DNA from: Aureobasidium sp. EXF-3400
Taxonomy: Eukaryota > Ascomycota > Dothideomycetes > Dothideales > Saccotheciaceae
Reading direction: 5' to 3'
Length of the DNA: 64,000 bases
Assembly: GCA_024195585.1 (NCBI GenBank)
Contig: SWBL01000106.1
Location: 1-64,000, forward strand
Of this stretch, positions 12,001-23,161 are shown piece by piece. A program made the translations under genes and the position numbers. Below the pieces are notes generated by a model. The model did no database searches. It saw only the letters and a list, made by a program, of their open reading frames with translations, and was not told the origin of the DNA. Within the stretch, counting starts at the first letter, position 1; each line of letters opens with the position of its first letter.

Positions 12001-13605
12001 CTGCCTGGTGATTCTGGCAGGAACGTCAAGCTCAACAGGCTCGTGTACAGAAGATCGTTTGCTAGCAGACAGCTCGGCGGGCTCTTGCATCATACTTTGA
12101 AACGGCTGCGGAACGACGAGCTTCGAGATATCCTGCTGAGACTGACCTTGACCGGACGGAAGACTCTCTTGACTTGCAGCACGATCTTCAAGCAGGTTTC
12201 TGATGCGCTGTACCAGTCCAGTACGTTTGGCAGTAGGTGTGTTCGCTTCGAGCTCGATGGCAGCAGGTTGAGAAGCATCGAGCTCATACATAGTGGATTG
12301 CTCTGTGTACCTGAGATAGCTCTGGACGCTCTTGTATTCGGAGTGCTCTTCAGGAAGCTCGCTGAGCGTTGGCTGAACAAGAGTCGGGTCGACCATGACC
12401 TGAGCCGCAGTGGTGTCTCTGGGTGTGGGTGGATTCAAAGACAATGGCGACGAAGATCCTTGTCTTGAGAACGACGGCATCGCGTCCATCCCTGGGATAC
12501 CCACTCTTGATTCGGGTCCATATCCAAGCGAAGGTAAAGCATGGATCGGAGGATCATACTGGCCGTAATAGCTGGGCTCCTGGAAGTTGTGTTGCGCAGC
12601 AAGAGGCATGGTCGGTGGCTGTTGGTTCGTGTATCTTTGTCCTGGCGGTGCCATGTATGATTGATCACTGTTGTACGTTGGCATGTTGGGTCGATGCATG
12701 CCTCTTCCGGGCGCTGATCCGTAGCTTCGGCCTGACGAGGGGCCTTGGTAAGACTCTTGAGGTTGAGCGAGATGAGGATAATACGCATTGTCATTGGGAG
12801 GAAAGTAGGTAGAAGACTGGTCGTTCAGATATTTCGGATCATTTTCGAACGGATGAGGCTGGTTGTAAGAGGCTTGATATGTACCGCCAGTGTAGTCACT
12901 CAGCGCCGGAGAAGGAGTTCGGAAACCAGTGCGCTTGTGCCTTGGAGGATAGGCGAATGGCGGACGTGGAGGCTGGAACTGTGGACCTCTCTGACTTCTC
13001 AAACTTGTCACAGACTTGGCTGGTTTGAGAGAAGGGGCATGGTGAGACTGAGTCAAGGAATAGGAACGTCCATCCTGAACATATGGAGGGCCGTATGGCG
13101 AAGATCTGGGCGGACCTCGAGTCATCGAAGGCGCTCTGTTCTCGTAGGGCGGCATGGTCGCGAGCGTTTGAAGGCTGACCATGGAACCATGTCTTCCACC
13201 CGTGCCGTTTCCTGTGCCGCCAGACATGGCTGAAATGGCATCCCATCCCTGTGGATTGTGAGTGTTGGAAGCCTTCCTGGAGCCATGCGAAGGGACACGG
13301 CTGTGATTAGTGTGGTAGGTATATGCAGATTGATTCGATGAATTGGAAAGGCGGGAAGGGTTGTTTCTCCGTTGATGGGGCGGACGGAGAGCGGCTGGGA
13401 GACGGCCTGTGTTGTGAGAGAATTCGCCTACGTCTCCAACGTCGGTCGATGTCTTGAGCATAGAAAGCACTCCAGGAGCAGCAGCATTCAGTATCTCGGT
13501 GGAGTTTTGGGAAGCTTGAGGTCCGAGTGCTTTGGATTGTACGGATGTGGTTGATGAACGGCTGGTACGTCCATCGAGCGATCGCTGCCGACTCAGGAGA
13601 GCCAT
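9079..13605 (-). CDS. Very large intrinsically disordered protein, function unknown
   Basis: A single uninterrupted frame of 1508 residues, starting at the ATG at 13605; the upstream in-frame TTG is not used. I do not recognise the family. The N-terminal third (about 1-480) is rich in Ser, Pro, Gln, Tyr and Gly, with many tyrosine-containing PxY and SYG-like segments. The middle is Ser/Thr/Glu-rich with many possible phosphorylation sites. The last ~60 residues (after a GMVGMGRVEFRVKRVAERL-like stretch) are basic and could form the only ordered helix. No membrane span, signal peptide or catalytic motif is visible. Length and lack of stops over 4.5 kb make it a real gene. A scaffold, polarity or signalling role would fit such composition, but that is speculation. 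Confidence 0.85.
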   Translation of the reverse strand: MALLSRQRSLDGRTSRSSTTSVQSKALGPQASQNSTEILNAAAPGVLSMLKTSTDVGDVGEFSHNTGRLPAALRPPHQRRNNPSRLSNSSNQSAYTYHTNHSRVPSHGSRKASNTHNPQGWDAISAMSGGTGNGTGGRHGSMVSLQTLATMPPYENRAPSMTRGPPRSSPYGPPYVQDGRSYSLTQSHHAPSLKPAKSVTSLRSQRGPQFQPPRPPFAYPPRHKRTGFRTPSPALSDYTGGTYQASYNQPHPFENDPKYLNDQSSTYFPPNDNAYYPHLAQPQESYQGPSSGRSYGSAPGRGMHRPNMPTYNSDQSYMAPPGQRYTNQQPPTMPLAAQHNFQEPSYYGQYDPPIHALPSLGYGPESRVGIPGMDAMPSFSRQGSSSPLSLNPPTPRDTTAAQVMVDPTLVQPTLSELPEEHSEYKSVQSYLRYTEQSTMYELDASQPAAIELEANTPTAKRTGLVQRIRNLLEDRAASQESLPSGQGQSQQDISKLVVPQPFQSMMQEPAELSASKRSSVHEPVELDVPARITRQLIQANTAPSSSEHNTTTSLIPEETVKVKNEQRADEPLPKDSEKTSSGGRTGHELFLNYSDNQTSVSSSQPNGAGSGVQIMLSEPLTSSCAVDQLVTKDDDRTRQLHEDFQSGGVSPLRPDERVVRDSVVSPMATQTLQITTVQEQSKMADPQPKTGEAPPPDRLSRQTFDTTEMNSGLSLPTGPCQTFDASPSSAHVTDVAIKFSVPRSSDHGRAQLVNLSNLSDTPVRTSMEVKKARSAEDNSLQSSSLSSVEKVAPLRIRRMESFLPMATGSEGTDLSSFIRRSFPRKRSMWTTTQPDPNRSSTESTTDLGTAMFKVRPGYLPDLNEDSKEDISTRNTKSSYTGLRLSNTPSLRLKPSRDAVRHSEEVPQQSYLSPRPPRMSLSELREIPSLNFSRMDLFDKLNEELETHISRSSKSLAGVKGERRSRTRRSLLLHPASTDQIRERYTSFFSNPEDSELLQDSTTEALDTQSQTQTIPEKKQNDADIVSTKSFARSVRPISTQQMLGMASEVSRLPVPSVAALSERLSTLLPAIKHLHIDCAPVDQTAMNDAIDKIHHLGHSEGEPAQLLRSSTGLHQLAAIADNIATNGTHDSAFLEVQKSGRLMKELPPLPEDTEKYSLSDSGLDRNTTFITEGLTSTSEVEHPKPALLRGKSLSVINSKEEDIDPGVASRHSLVLSGQNLRPWNLDENYPWCGNSPGIKIDFPTPVLRRHSSPPKLVHTKSRDSVKTKSGSEETLDPNSTLPSSPMVSNSETVTPTVLTLHDRKSSKKSLIGSLSRRIGLSTRAQSGTFGREGALAGRASPGDRYPSTSLQSPHGNIEDVRSFFSDSTEEEHEGEQRGSFRKQITSFRDKSSKVSNGHVSAAYSQSLDVHRGRSLDQYGRPSNARTTGSLFDDRFTEPVVPQNYDGMVGMGRVEFRVKRVAERLRHIWLKGGEIIRSLSQRSRLTERQHRERDTESDNWLADSLYSRD

Positions 13606-14300
13606 CAAGGCCGAAGATCAGCGACTGGATCGTATCCAAGCGCGTTGAACGGGAGTGATCTGAAGAGAAAATTTAATCAATGGAGCGAGTTTATGGTATT
13701 GTTGAAGACCACGAATTGTGAAACCGAGGGTATAGAAGATTGGAGTCAGCGAATACCGGAAGTCGCAACCACTGACGACGCGAAGTCAATACTTGAAGCC
13801 TAAGGAGGGAAGGAGTTATCCTCTTGATCAAGCAAATCCGATGAAGAGCTCCTTCCACCTGAATAGCCGCACCGCATCGAGATCGTAATTGATGACCACC
13901 TAGGTTAATCTCATAGTGGCGCAGCTGGCCACACAGCTTCCTACCTTCAGTTCGAACATCACTCTGCATTGAAGCGACTGATGTGTCTGTTGATCAGCCT
14001 CCAGATCTTGGAAGACAAAATTCATGCCTTGGTCGCGTGCTGTATCTTGACAAACACGTCGACTCGTCTACATGAGTTGCAGCAATTATGTTGATCGATC
14101 TCATCGCGTGAGCCGATCGGCCATACAACACATCATCCATACTTGACCATACGCAACGAACTGCCTCTAATAAGGAGACCTCTGAATTGCTGTAGAGGTG
14201 TTGCAAAAGGAAGAAAGATGAGGCCTTAGAGAGACGCGCTCGCGATAGAAGTTTGCCAAGGCTACATAAAAGTTATGCAGTGTTTACCCATATACATAAA
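13606..14300. other. Intergenic
   Basis: About 700 nt holding the promoter and leader of the 1508-residue gene and the 3' flank of the D-serine dehydratase gene, both on the minus strand. No gene or repeat seen. Confidence 0.6.
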
Positions 14301-15792
14301 CTACCATCCACGCCAGCGAGGCCACACATCCACCACCTTGTCAGGCTCGGAACTCTCACCATCAACTACGACATAGTAACCGAAGTTCGGTCCAGCCATG
14401 CAAGCGTGGTTAGGCCATATCATCAGCTTCTCGCCGATCGCCAGTTTACGCATGCTATCTGTGGGTCCCTCCCAAGTAAGATTACCATGCTCTTGCGAGA
14501 TACGTCCGACAATCCAGCCTGTCTTAGATCCTTCAGGATCATATACCGTAGAAGCATCAGCGTGGGTTGAGCCGCTCCAATGTGTTACCACTCCCCATCC
14601 CGGATAACTTTTACACGGCTCTCGGCCAAGCACGATCGAACCTGCTGCTATTAGAGCTTCCGGCTTCTCTCGCTCATTGTATGTGCTTGCAACTTCGACC
14701 AAAATACGTAGAGCCATGTTTTCCGTAGAGAGTAACGGCTTGCCATCCGCACTGGTCGGACGAGCGCGTGTTGCAAGCTGCTGCATGTCCAGTACAGGAT
14801 AGACACCAGCATGTATCTCGACATCATATGATTCTTTGACTTCCTCGATGTAAGAGCGGAATTTCTGATTCCACTCAGTCTCGACAAGAGCGTTTTGGAC
14901 AGCCGTGGCTGTTGGAGTCGCACCGAGCGAGATCGTTAGTCTGCCTGTTGATCCGTTCGACAAAGCTTGCACAATTTGGTCTGCCCCCGCTTTGGCATCT
15001 TTGACCTCGTTCATGAGGAACTCAAGAGCTTCTTGCGGACTGCTAGACCCGTAGCTTTCGCCCATGTGAGCGTAAGCTCCAACCAAGTGGACTTTTAGTG
15101 TACTCGCAATAGCTTGTACCAAAGGTTTTATGCTCGCAGACTTGGGAAGCAGCCCAGCTCGTGATATAGGAGCGGCAATCTTGATGAATAGAGGAACGCG
15201 ACCTGGCCAGCTAGAGTCGTCCAAGTTTGCGAGACCTTCTACTTGCAGAGGGTGGTCAACAAAAAGCCCAACGGCTCCCTCGCCCAACACGCGGGCAATG
15301 ACCGCAAGACGTGGTATGTGGGAAAGAGCAACAGGTAAGCCATAGAGGATCTATGAAGGTCAGAGGTGTCCGCAATTATAAAGGAGAAGTACAAAGACTT
15401 ACATTGATCCTTGCGCCTTGGGATTTGCGCTCAAGCAAATACGGTACAAGGTTCTCAATTTCCGAAACAGTAGAAGCTATCAGTCTGATATCTTTGGATT
15501 CGTGGCCCATTTGGTATCGAGTGAGCTCGGTAGTCTTACAAACATGTCAGTCTCATGGATTCCAATGAACAGATAAACGATGGCATACCTTATGCGTCTT
15601 TACGTGGGCACGGAAGCCAAGTCCAAGAGCTTTGGTTGCCTCGAGCATTGCCTTGCAGTTCCTCCTGATCGGAGCGAGATCCAGGACAGCTGCTGGAGTT
15701 GGAATTTCTTTGAGATCCTTGCCAACATACTGTAGTTGCAAGGCCGCCGTTGATGGCGACAGATAGAACGAAGGGGCTGAGAAAGAGGACAT
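14301..15792 (-). CDS. DSD1: D-serine dehydratase, eukaryotic PLP/zinc type
   Basis: Predicted to convert D-serine to pyruvate and ammonia, protecting the cell from D-serine; cytosolic. 461 residues in three exons: 15792-15589, 15534-15403 and 15350-14301, with introns of 54 and 52 nt (GTATGC..AAG and GTAAGT..TAG). Exon 1 ends with HVKTHK (63-68), the pyridoxal-phosphate lysine motif of the alanine racemase-like barrel in the D-threonine aldolase/D-serine dehydratase family. The C-terminal domain has WPNHACMAG with His427 and Cys429, matching the zinc ligands of yeast Dsd1 and vertebrate D-serine dehydratase. A second motif, GSTHADAS, lies in the same domain. The zinc pair favours D-serine dehydratase over D-threonine aldolase. 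Divergent from the YVC1-type gene with a ~630-bp shared upstream region. Confidence 0.92.
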
Positions 15793-16420
15793 CCTGGGCT
15801 ACTTCCAAAATTCAGCGGGTGGTACAATGTGATTCGAGTGTTGAAGTGAGCAGCTTGACCGATATATCTGTCAATCACGGAAAACCTCTAAGGCCTTCGG
15901 AGAATTGATACCTCGAGAAGGCGGCACGGGAAAGTTATTGCGGTGCTACCTATCTCGGCCAAGCTGGCCGGGGCGTGGAAGTGCGGACAAACAGTAATCC
16001 GGCGTCGTTTCGCAACGCTATCATCTGGCGCGTTGCCTTCATACATTCGTTGCCATCGCTGAGGTGTTGCCCTCATCCACATGCTATCAGCGTAGATTAC
16101 GATATTCCCTCATGCGAGATTTTCCACCACCATATATCTCGCATCGTACAGAGTAGCATGTGGACATACTTCTATCTCGGAGAGTCCACCGAGTCTCATC
16201 ATCTCATGAGAAACCCAAGCAGTGTGCTTGATATATAGATAGATTATTCAAGCCGCGCCAATCTGTGTTGTTGACAATCGAAGCCAACGCCGACACGGGT
16301 CGGCAGCGACAAAAGCTCTGACGTTTGATGTCATGGAATTCGGGTTGTGACAAGAACAAAAACATCATCACCAACCATACTTCCACGCCATTGAGCGAAG
16401 GGCGCATAACAGTTGTAAAG
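15793..16420. other. Divergent promoter region of DSD1 and the TRP channel gene
   Basis: Both flanking genes point outward, so the 628 nt must hold both promoters. An AT-rich TATATAGATAG stretch lies near 16231-16243. No gene is seen. Confidence 0.55.
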
Positions 16421-18810
16421 ATGGACGATCGCCCGAGTCCGAGCCCAAGTGCGATTCAATTCCATCTGGCGCCCGACCTAGTGAGCCCTGGCCAGCGTGA
16501 TCGCAGCCAGACGCCCCCGCCGCTCGACGACGACAATAATGCCGAGTCACCAGAACAGCAAAATGGTAATGGCGACAAACATATTACCATGACCACGCCA
16601 TCGCCAGGACGGTTTCGACCGTCGTTGCCCGACAGGTTTTCCGCGAGAGAACAGTCTTCTCGAAGCATTAGCGAGGCCGTTAGACTAGCCATGTCGCGCG
16701 AAGAACAGCAGCAACTTCTTGACGATGATGATGGCGATGGTGAGCAAGCAGACGACGATGGATGCTATCCACCTCGTAAGGACAGTATACCTTGGCAGCC
16801 AAACCCCCACAGACAACTACCTATCTATACCACCATCCATCGAATCAGAAGACTTGTAATTGCATGCATTGGTACATCTCCCGGCATGTAAAACTTTCAA
16901 CAGCATACTAAAACATTGTAGATGATCCTTATAGTCTTGATCAACTCAAGAGTCCCCGTATGAACACTGCGGTTGTACGACCTCTGCTAGACCATCTTTA
17001 CGACCCAGATGACGTTTCAATTGGTAAGTAAACTAGCGTTGTATCTGGCAAGAGTTCTAACCTTTTTTCAGTCTGGTGTCTTCTGGTCAATCGCGTACAG
17101 TTTCTACGTCAACAGTCATTTCAAGCTCATCACCAAACTGTCAACATCACTCGTGCCAATTTGTGCGAGGTTCTGGCCAGTCGAATCTTGCGCCGCTTCG
17201 ATGAGGACCACACTGGTCGTGAAGGCCTTCTCACATTGGCCAATGTGCTGGTATCTGGATTCGAACCGTTCCAGAATGCTCCTCCCTCGGTCGATAGAGG
17301 CAACCGACCTCACTCTGCGCTTGCCGATGGCTGGTTCCAGTCAGGCCGGGAACGCGTCTTGACAGCGCTCGAGGTTGCCATCATCTCAGAGTCGAAGAGC
17401 TTCTTGGCAGCTTCTGCCTGCCAGAAGATTGTTAATGCAGTTTACAGAGGCCGTATCATCTACACACCCACCGCATTCATTGACATTCTACCTGACCGAT
17501 ACAAAAACCGACGAATCTCTCTCTACGACCCTCGCAAAGCACCCATTCTCAACCAATACCGCCTGATTGTCCCTCGCAACCGCAAAGTCATCGAGATCGC
17601 ACAGTTCCTTGTGCTGTTCGGCCTGTATCTGTTGACGATGTTCAACAAAGCTAAGGAGATAGGACCCGGCCATCTGCAGTTTACGACGGTAGAGCTCATC
17701 TTCTGTGTCTACGGCAGTGGTTGGGTGCTTGAAGAACTTGCCTCGGTCCTAGAACATGGATGGTCAGTGCACACTGAAAACTTGTGGGCTTTCATGGACA
17801 TAGCCTTCTCTTTGATCTACCTGGTATACTTTGGACTTCGTATGCATGGCTTGAGGACCAACTCTGGACATGTGGGCAAACAAGCGCTTGACATACTCTC
17901 ATTAGGAGCACCGATTCTGATGCCGAGACTTGCATTCTGCTTGATGCCTGAGAACATGCTGTTTATTGCATTACGAACCATGATGGGAGATTTCACATTC
18001 CTTACGATGGTCACCGTGTGGTGCTTTGGTGGTTTCCTGCTCGCCATGCGCTGGCTCAGCGAGAGTCAAGAGGGCTACGCTTCGCACAGCTTCTTGGTCA
18101 TTTCAAAATGGATGTTATGGATCTGGTTCGGCCTCGATGGCACCGGCATTACAAAATCCGTCGAGTTCCACAGCTGGTTTGGACCAATGCTCATGGTCCT
18201 CTTCGCTTTCATTGGCAACACCCTCTTCCTCACCATTCTCGTCTCGATCCTTAGCAACACCTACTCCAACCTCGCAAAGAACGCCACAGCTGAAATCCAA
18301 TTCAGAAGGGCAGTCCTGACTTTCGAAGGCGTCAAGTCCGACACACTCTTCCACTACAGACCTCCCTTCAACGTTGCCGCTCTAGCCATCCTCCTACCAG
18401 TAAAATTCCTCACCACTCCCCGCTGGTTCCACAAAGTAAACGTCACAGCCGTACGCGTACTCAACGCACCTCTATTGCTAGCCATCGCCCTCTACGAACG
18501 CAGATATCTCTGGCAACGTAGCTCAAAGCTTGGTCCACGACGCCGTCACGCTTTCCTCGATTTCTGGGAAAGCTTTGGTGCGCATGCTGATTTGGGAATG
18601 GTATTTGATGAGGAGCCGCCGCAGAGTGTGTTGGATGAGATGGATGACATTGATGATGTGTTTGGAAATGATGTTTGGGCTAATGGGTATATGAATACGA
18701 TTAGACAGAGGAGGGGTAGCAGGCAGATCAGTGAGACCAGTTCTGCGTATCCTGTGTTTAGGAATAGGAGGTCGAGGGGAGACAGCTTGCTTCCTGCGGA
18801 GACTTGGTAG
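16421..18810 (+). CDS. YVC1: Vacuolar TRP-type cation channel (Yvc1 family)
   Basis: Predicted calcium-permeable channel of the vacuolar membrane that releases stored Ca2+ on osmotic, oxidative or mechanical stress. 763 residues in three exons: 16421-16871, 16922-17023 and 17072-18810; introns of 50 and 48 nt, both spliced after codon base 1. The N-terminal ~110 residues are disordered and acidic (DDDDGDGEQADDD). A cytosolic domain follows, then six or more hydrophobic segments between about 357 and 585, with the pore region and last helix (FLTILVSILSNTY) near 571-585. The tail contains a YERRYLW segment, then an acidic patch with EEPPQSVLDEMDDIDDVF. Length and layout agree with yeast Yvc1 (675 residues) and its filamentous-fungal homologues. 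I start at the ATG at 16421; an upstream in-frame ATG exists at 16331. Confidence 0.9.
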
Positions 18811-18936
18811 ATATGTGTAGATTGATTTGGGTATCTTTATGGATTTTTCTTGCGTGTTTGTCCTCTATCAATTGTCGCAGTCTCTGGGTGTCGCGGGACA
18901 AGAGAGTAGATTTACAGTGATGTGTTAGATCATCAC

Positions 18937-20135
18937 TCACCCCTCAAACCTCCAAGAAGGATGATAGGTATCTGCAAACTCCCTGACAGCCTCCTTGACA
19001 CCAACAACATCATCACCTCTGACCTGGAACCCGTGTCTCGACAAAGCATGCACAACATCCTCCTGCATGGTCTTTCCCTCCTCATAGACCAAACACCAAG
19101 CATCCCTCACCACATAACCCACCACAATCTCATCTCCCAACTCTGGCGCCGCCTCATCCAAAGCCTCATGCAATTCCTCCAACGCCCAAGTTCCGTTACC
19201 CGTCGGCAATTCCCACTGCGGGCTGTTTCTCAGCAACAAGCGATACGCCAAGGTAGCAAAGTCAAAGGCGTCGATTGCCAAACCCAAAGCCTGAGAGTTT
19301 GCAGATAACTCGCCGTCAAAGTAATCGTAGCGAAGGGCATCGGCGGGGAACGCGAAGTCTTTTGGCGCTCGGGTGGGAATGCCATTGTGATGACCATTGA
19401 TTGTGGATTTTGTAAAGTCGGTTATGGCGATGGACATGTCGGAGCGCAATAAGAGAGATGATGGGGAGATGGCTCCATGGGTAACTTTTTGGTCGTGGAG
19501 GAAGCGGAGAGCGGAGGATGTTTGGAGGAGCCAGGAGAGTGGGAGGGCGAGAGTAGAGTGTTTTGCGGGTATTGAGGGGTGAGAGAGCGAAGGGTAGGAT
19601 GTTTTGGAGGAGAGGAGGGCGTAGACGGTGCCAAGGGGAGCGTGTTCGAGGACGATTGGTGGGCCGGGTGAGAGACAGCTGGAGCTTGTGTTAGTATGAA
19701 CTTTTCTTTCATACGAGGATGGAGTACATACCGGAGAAGCCTGGGATGCGTTTCCAAGTCCAAGAAGGCGTATGCGGCTGCAGCGTGCTTCAATGCAGAA
19801 GGTGTTTCTCCAGAGCGACTGCTGGACAGCACAAGAGCTGTACTCCTCTTTCGTCGCCGCTCGTGTACAGCGATTACTCCACGGCACACGTGTCCCAACA
19901 GCACCACCTCTTCATCGCTCTTGTCTTCATCATCGTCCTCTTTCTGTCGCGTGTCTTCCTTCCGTGACCCATACACAGCCGATCTCAGGAGCTGCACCAG
20001 GTATCCAAACCAGATCAGCAAGCCACTGATCACACCATGTCCAGTCTTGGATGTCGTGATATCAAGGACCGGAGTATGCTCTTGCTTCTCGTGTATATAG
20101 GACCTCTCACGAGGTAGTCGTCTTCGTACTTCCAT
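18937..20135 (-). CDS. Membrane-anchored protein kinase-like pseudokinase
   Basis: 381 residues in two exons, 20135-19732 and 19678-18937; a 53-nt intron 19679-19731 (GTATGT..CAG) joins HPRLLR to CLSPGPPIVLEH. An acceptor 6 nt earlier is also in frame. A hydrophobic stretch at about 35-52 (ISGLLIWFGYLVQLL) suggests an N-terminal membrane anchor. The remainder has a protein kinase outline: HPRLLR before beta-4, a hinge-like VLEHAPLGTV, and helix E followed by FLHDQKVTHGAISPSSLLL. In the catalytic loop the HRD aspartate is Ala204 and the metal-binding asparagine position is Ser209; DFG is DFT (222-224). A small lobe without a glycine-rich loop adds to the picture of an inactive fold. The assignment to the kinase superfamily is by motif pattern; function unknown. 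Its 3' end lies 127 nt from the convergent YVC1-type stop. Confidence 0.82.
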
Positions 20136-20460
20136 TGCGATTTGTTCGTGACATCAACAAGCACGCATCATCTCGTTGTGGGGAAGAAACATGTTCGTTT
20201 TTGGTTTTTTGGCCAAGAGCTCATGAAACACCTACTCGTCATAGCCAGTTCTTCCATCCATCTTGTCGTACGACAATTTCATATATCATCATGTAAGACA
20301 TACAGTCAGTTTCGTCGTCCTTCAATCCTACCGTCGAAAGTTGTTACGCTCATGGACTGGAACGCGACAAGGTTTGGGACAATTGTCAATCGTCTTCTCG
20401 CGGAAACATTTCCGCGTTAGCAATGAATTAATTGCCTGGGCTAAACTACATCTTCGACAT
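20136..20460. other. Intergenic between the pseudokinase and NUP42
   Basis: 325 nt containing the pseudokinase promoter and the 3' flank of the nucleoporin gene, both on the minus strand. Nothing else seen. Confidence 0.55.
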
Positions 20461-22604
20461 CTATATGTCCCACCTGATCCATTCGCACTTGGGCGGTAGC
20501 TCTGGCATGATACCATCCTTGAAGATACCTTGTTCTGCCACAAACTTGTATGCTGCTTCATGCTCGGCAGTGTAGGCCTCTGCCGGTGCTTCTACCTCTG
20601 CCCTGAGCGGCGCATTGCCCTCAGGATGCCAGATCCTTTCCATCTTTCCATCCGGCTTTTTGTAGTGTGGCTCCGAAGTCGCTGTTGCCTCATTCGTGGC
20701 AAGATACTGCACGGGTGCACCCTTGAAGCTTCTTAATTGCCCATTGCCTTGCCGCGTGATCCAGTCACCCTGAGGCACGGGCTCCGCATATGACTTTTGC
20801 TGCTGCTGTTGTGGCTGTTGTGCTTGTTGTCGTAGCGGAGCCGCTGCCGCAAAGGCACCGCCGAAGGTTTGGTTGTTCGCAGGCTGAGTTGGTTGCCCGA
20901 ACGCAGTCGGCTTGGTTGCCCCTTGAGCAAATGGTGACTGCGGCGGCTGCTGGTTTCCTTGTGCCTGGGCAAACGGTGAAGGCTTACCGAAAGCACCTTG
21001 CTGCTGTGTTGGAGCCGAGGGCTGTCCAAACGCACCATTTTGCTGTGTGGGTGCTGGTGCTGGTTGGCTAAATCCAGGCGCTCCATTTGCCATAGGTGTT
21101 GCTTGCTGGCCGAATGCCGTATTTTGACCTGCGACCGAGGGTCGACCAAATGCGGGATTCTGTTGAGCAGGTGCTGAGGGCTGACCAAATGCTGGCTGAG
21201 GTTGCTGACCCAAGCCAGAGGTTTGTCCAAAGGCAGTGTTTTGTTGTTGACCGAGGCCTGATGGTTGGCCAAACGCTGAAGCTTGACCAAACCCTCCTCC
21301 TTGCTGTGCAGCAGGTTGTCCGAAAGGCGATGGCTGCGCTTGATTGGCTTGTCCCGTTTGAGCGAACGGACTTGCTTGGGCTGCGCCAGAAGGCTGTCCG
21401 AACGCAGCTGCTTGTCCAAGTGCAGATGGCTGTCCAAATGCACCTGTCGGCGCTGCTGCCTGTCCGAAAGGGTTTGGTTTTGCTCCCATAGCAGATGGCT
21501 GACCAAACCCTCCTGCTGCAGGTTGTCCAAAGGCAGATTTCTGGCCGAGAGCTGAGGGAGAACCGAATGCTCCAACAGCTGGTGCTGTATTTGCTGACTG
21601 ACCGAATGGGTTCGGTTTTTGTCCGAGACTAGATGCCTGACCAAAGCCACCACCACCTCCTCCGCCCGGGTTTGAGGGTTGACCGAAGGCTCCACCACCA
21701 CCCATAGCAGAGGGCTGGCCGAAGGCGCCAGTCTGAGCCGGCTGATTGACTGGTTGTGCTGTAATGTTGGATGAGAATTTTGAGTTTAGTTTGCGACCCT
21801 TGTGGAAGACGTTTCCCACAGCAGCCTGACACCCGTCTATACGGTTTGGATGTTGGTTCTCGCCGTCCAAGACGTATTTGACTGCCCCATCTAGATCACT
21901 CAGGATTTGCCCTATTTGTTGTGTTGTCTGCCCGATGAGTTCCTGCTCGGCTTGAATCTGTGTATGTAGTCAGATAACCGTGGGTGAGAATCTCAACGTC
22001 CGTATCACTTACAGCAGGTTGTGCGTTGCCGCTTGCGAGAGCTTTGTAGTAGAGAACTCTCATCTCCTCGGGACTCTGTTCTAGCGGAAATCCTCCGAAC
22101 AGTTGTATCGGAGCATCTCTGCCTGGGCCGTAAGCGGAGAATGGCCATTGAGGCTTCTCGTTCTTGAGATCGCCTTCGATTCCATCTTTTGTTACTTGGT
22201 AGCTAGTAAGAATCAGTGTCCTGTTGTTGTAAATTGATTACAGATTGAAGAGCAGAGCAGCTCAGCTGTTGACTTCAAGAATCATAGACTTACGTGCTTG
22301 CGTATTGCTGTCCACGATTAGGAGCAGATGGTCGCTGGTTGTTGTTATTGCGATTCCCCTGACCAAAACCGTTTCCCTGATTGCCGAGAGCTTGGAATCG
22401 GTTTCCATTATCCTGAGGTTTGTTGGCACCAGGATGTTCGAATTTGCAGTTGTCTAGAAAGCAGGCTCAGGACCGAATCAAAGATAACACAGAGAAACAA
22501 ATGAGCTTACCTCCGAATTTGCATCTGCCTTGTTGGAAGAAGGAGCAGACTCTACCGCCACCTCCTCCACCTTGGTTATTACCGTGCTGAACGCGACCGA
22601 ACAT
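20461..22604 (-). CDS. NUP42: CCCH zinc-finger FG nucleoporin (Nup42/Amo1 type)
   Basis: Nuclear pore protein expected on the cytoplasmic face, where Nup42 binds Gle1 and helps mRNA export. 646 residues in four exons: 22604-22511, 22453-22294, 22202-22013 and 21957-20461; introns of 57, 91 and 55 nt with GTAAG donors. A single CCCH finger lies at the N-terminus (Cys20, Cys28, Cys34, His38; C-x7-C-x5-C-x3-H), completed only by splicing intron 1. A predicted helical segment (about 100-200) is followed by about 300 residues of FG repeats, mostly of the form AFGQPS. The final ~80 residues hold GNAPLRAEVEAPAEAYT and end in a Trp-rich tail, in the place of the Gle1-binding region. The repeat DNA also keeps a second 322-codon frame open, which is an artefact of repetition. 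Confidence 0.92.
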
Positions 22605-23161
22605 TGATTATGCAAGACTGATCAAAGTCGGCAATTGGAGTTCGATGTCGAAGATTAAAAGGCTTGCTGCATAATATCAAGCACAAGCCGGAACGAGATG
22701 GACAAGCGAGTGATCTAAACTCGACCAGGCGAACAGCAAATAGCAAGCACGATCTCTATGCGACCAGATTCAGGAACATATGTTCTATTACCACAGGTCG
22801 ATGAGAAGGATCTGGTCAAGATGGAAGAGCAGACAAGGGATTTTGTCGCGAATCGGTGCTTCCTCTTTTGGACAGAGGTTTGTTTGCACGGGCCACAAAA
22901 CAAGTCAGGGTCGGCTGGGGAGGAAGTCGTCGTTGACGAGGGCGATGATTGCGCCGTCGCACGCTGACAAGGAGTAAAGCAACTTCCAAAGGCGCTTTGA
23001 TTTCAGGCTCGTTGACCGTCATGCTCTGCTGCTGATCCCTGTCTCTTCATCCACGTCGCACCGCTTTTCAACCCTCGTTTCCGATTTCTGCGTCTAGCTG
23101 CCAAGAGGGCGCGCATCATCCGCGATATAGACATCGACTCTGGTCATGAGCGAGGCAATTC
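22605..23161. other. Divergent promoter region of NUP42 and the small membrane protein gene
   Basis: 557 nt between outward-pointing genes. A 69-codon frame at 22758-22967 is the longest one and shows no family features. Likely promoters and leaders only. Confidence 0.5.

Noticed and set aside
20733..21701. 322-codon minus-strand frame inside NUP42
   Set aside because: It is the FG-repeat exon read one frame off; repetition keeps it open and its Gln/Leu/Ser content is not protein-like.
22758..22967. 69-codon plus-strand frame between NUP42 and the small membrane protein gene
   Set aside because: Too short, no hydrophobic or motif pattern, lies in a divergent promoter region.
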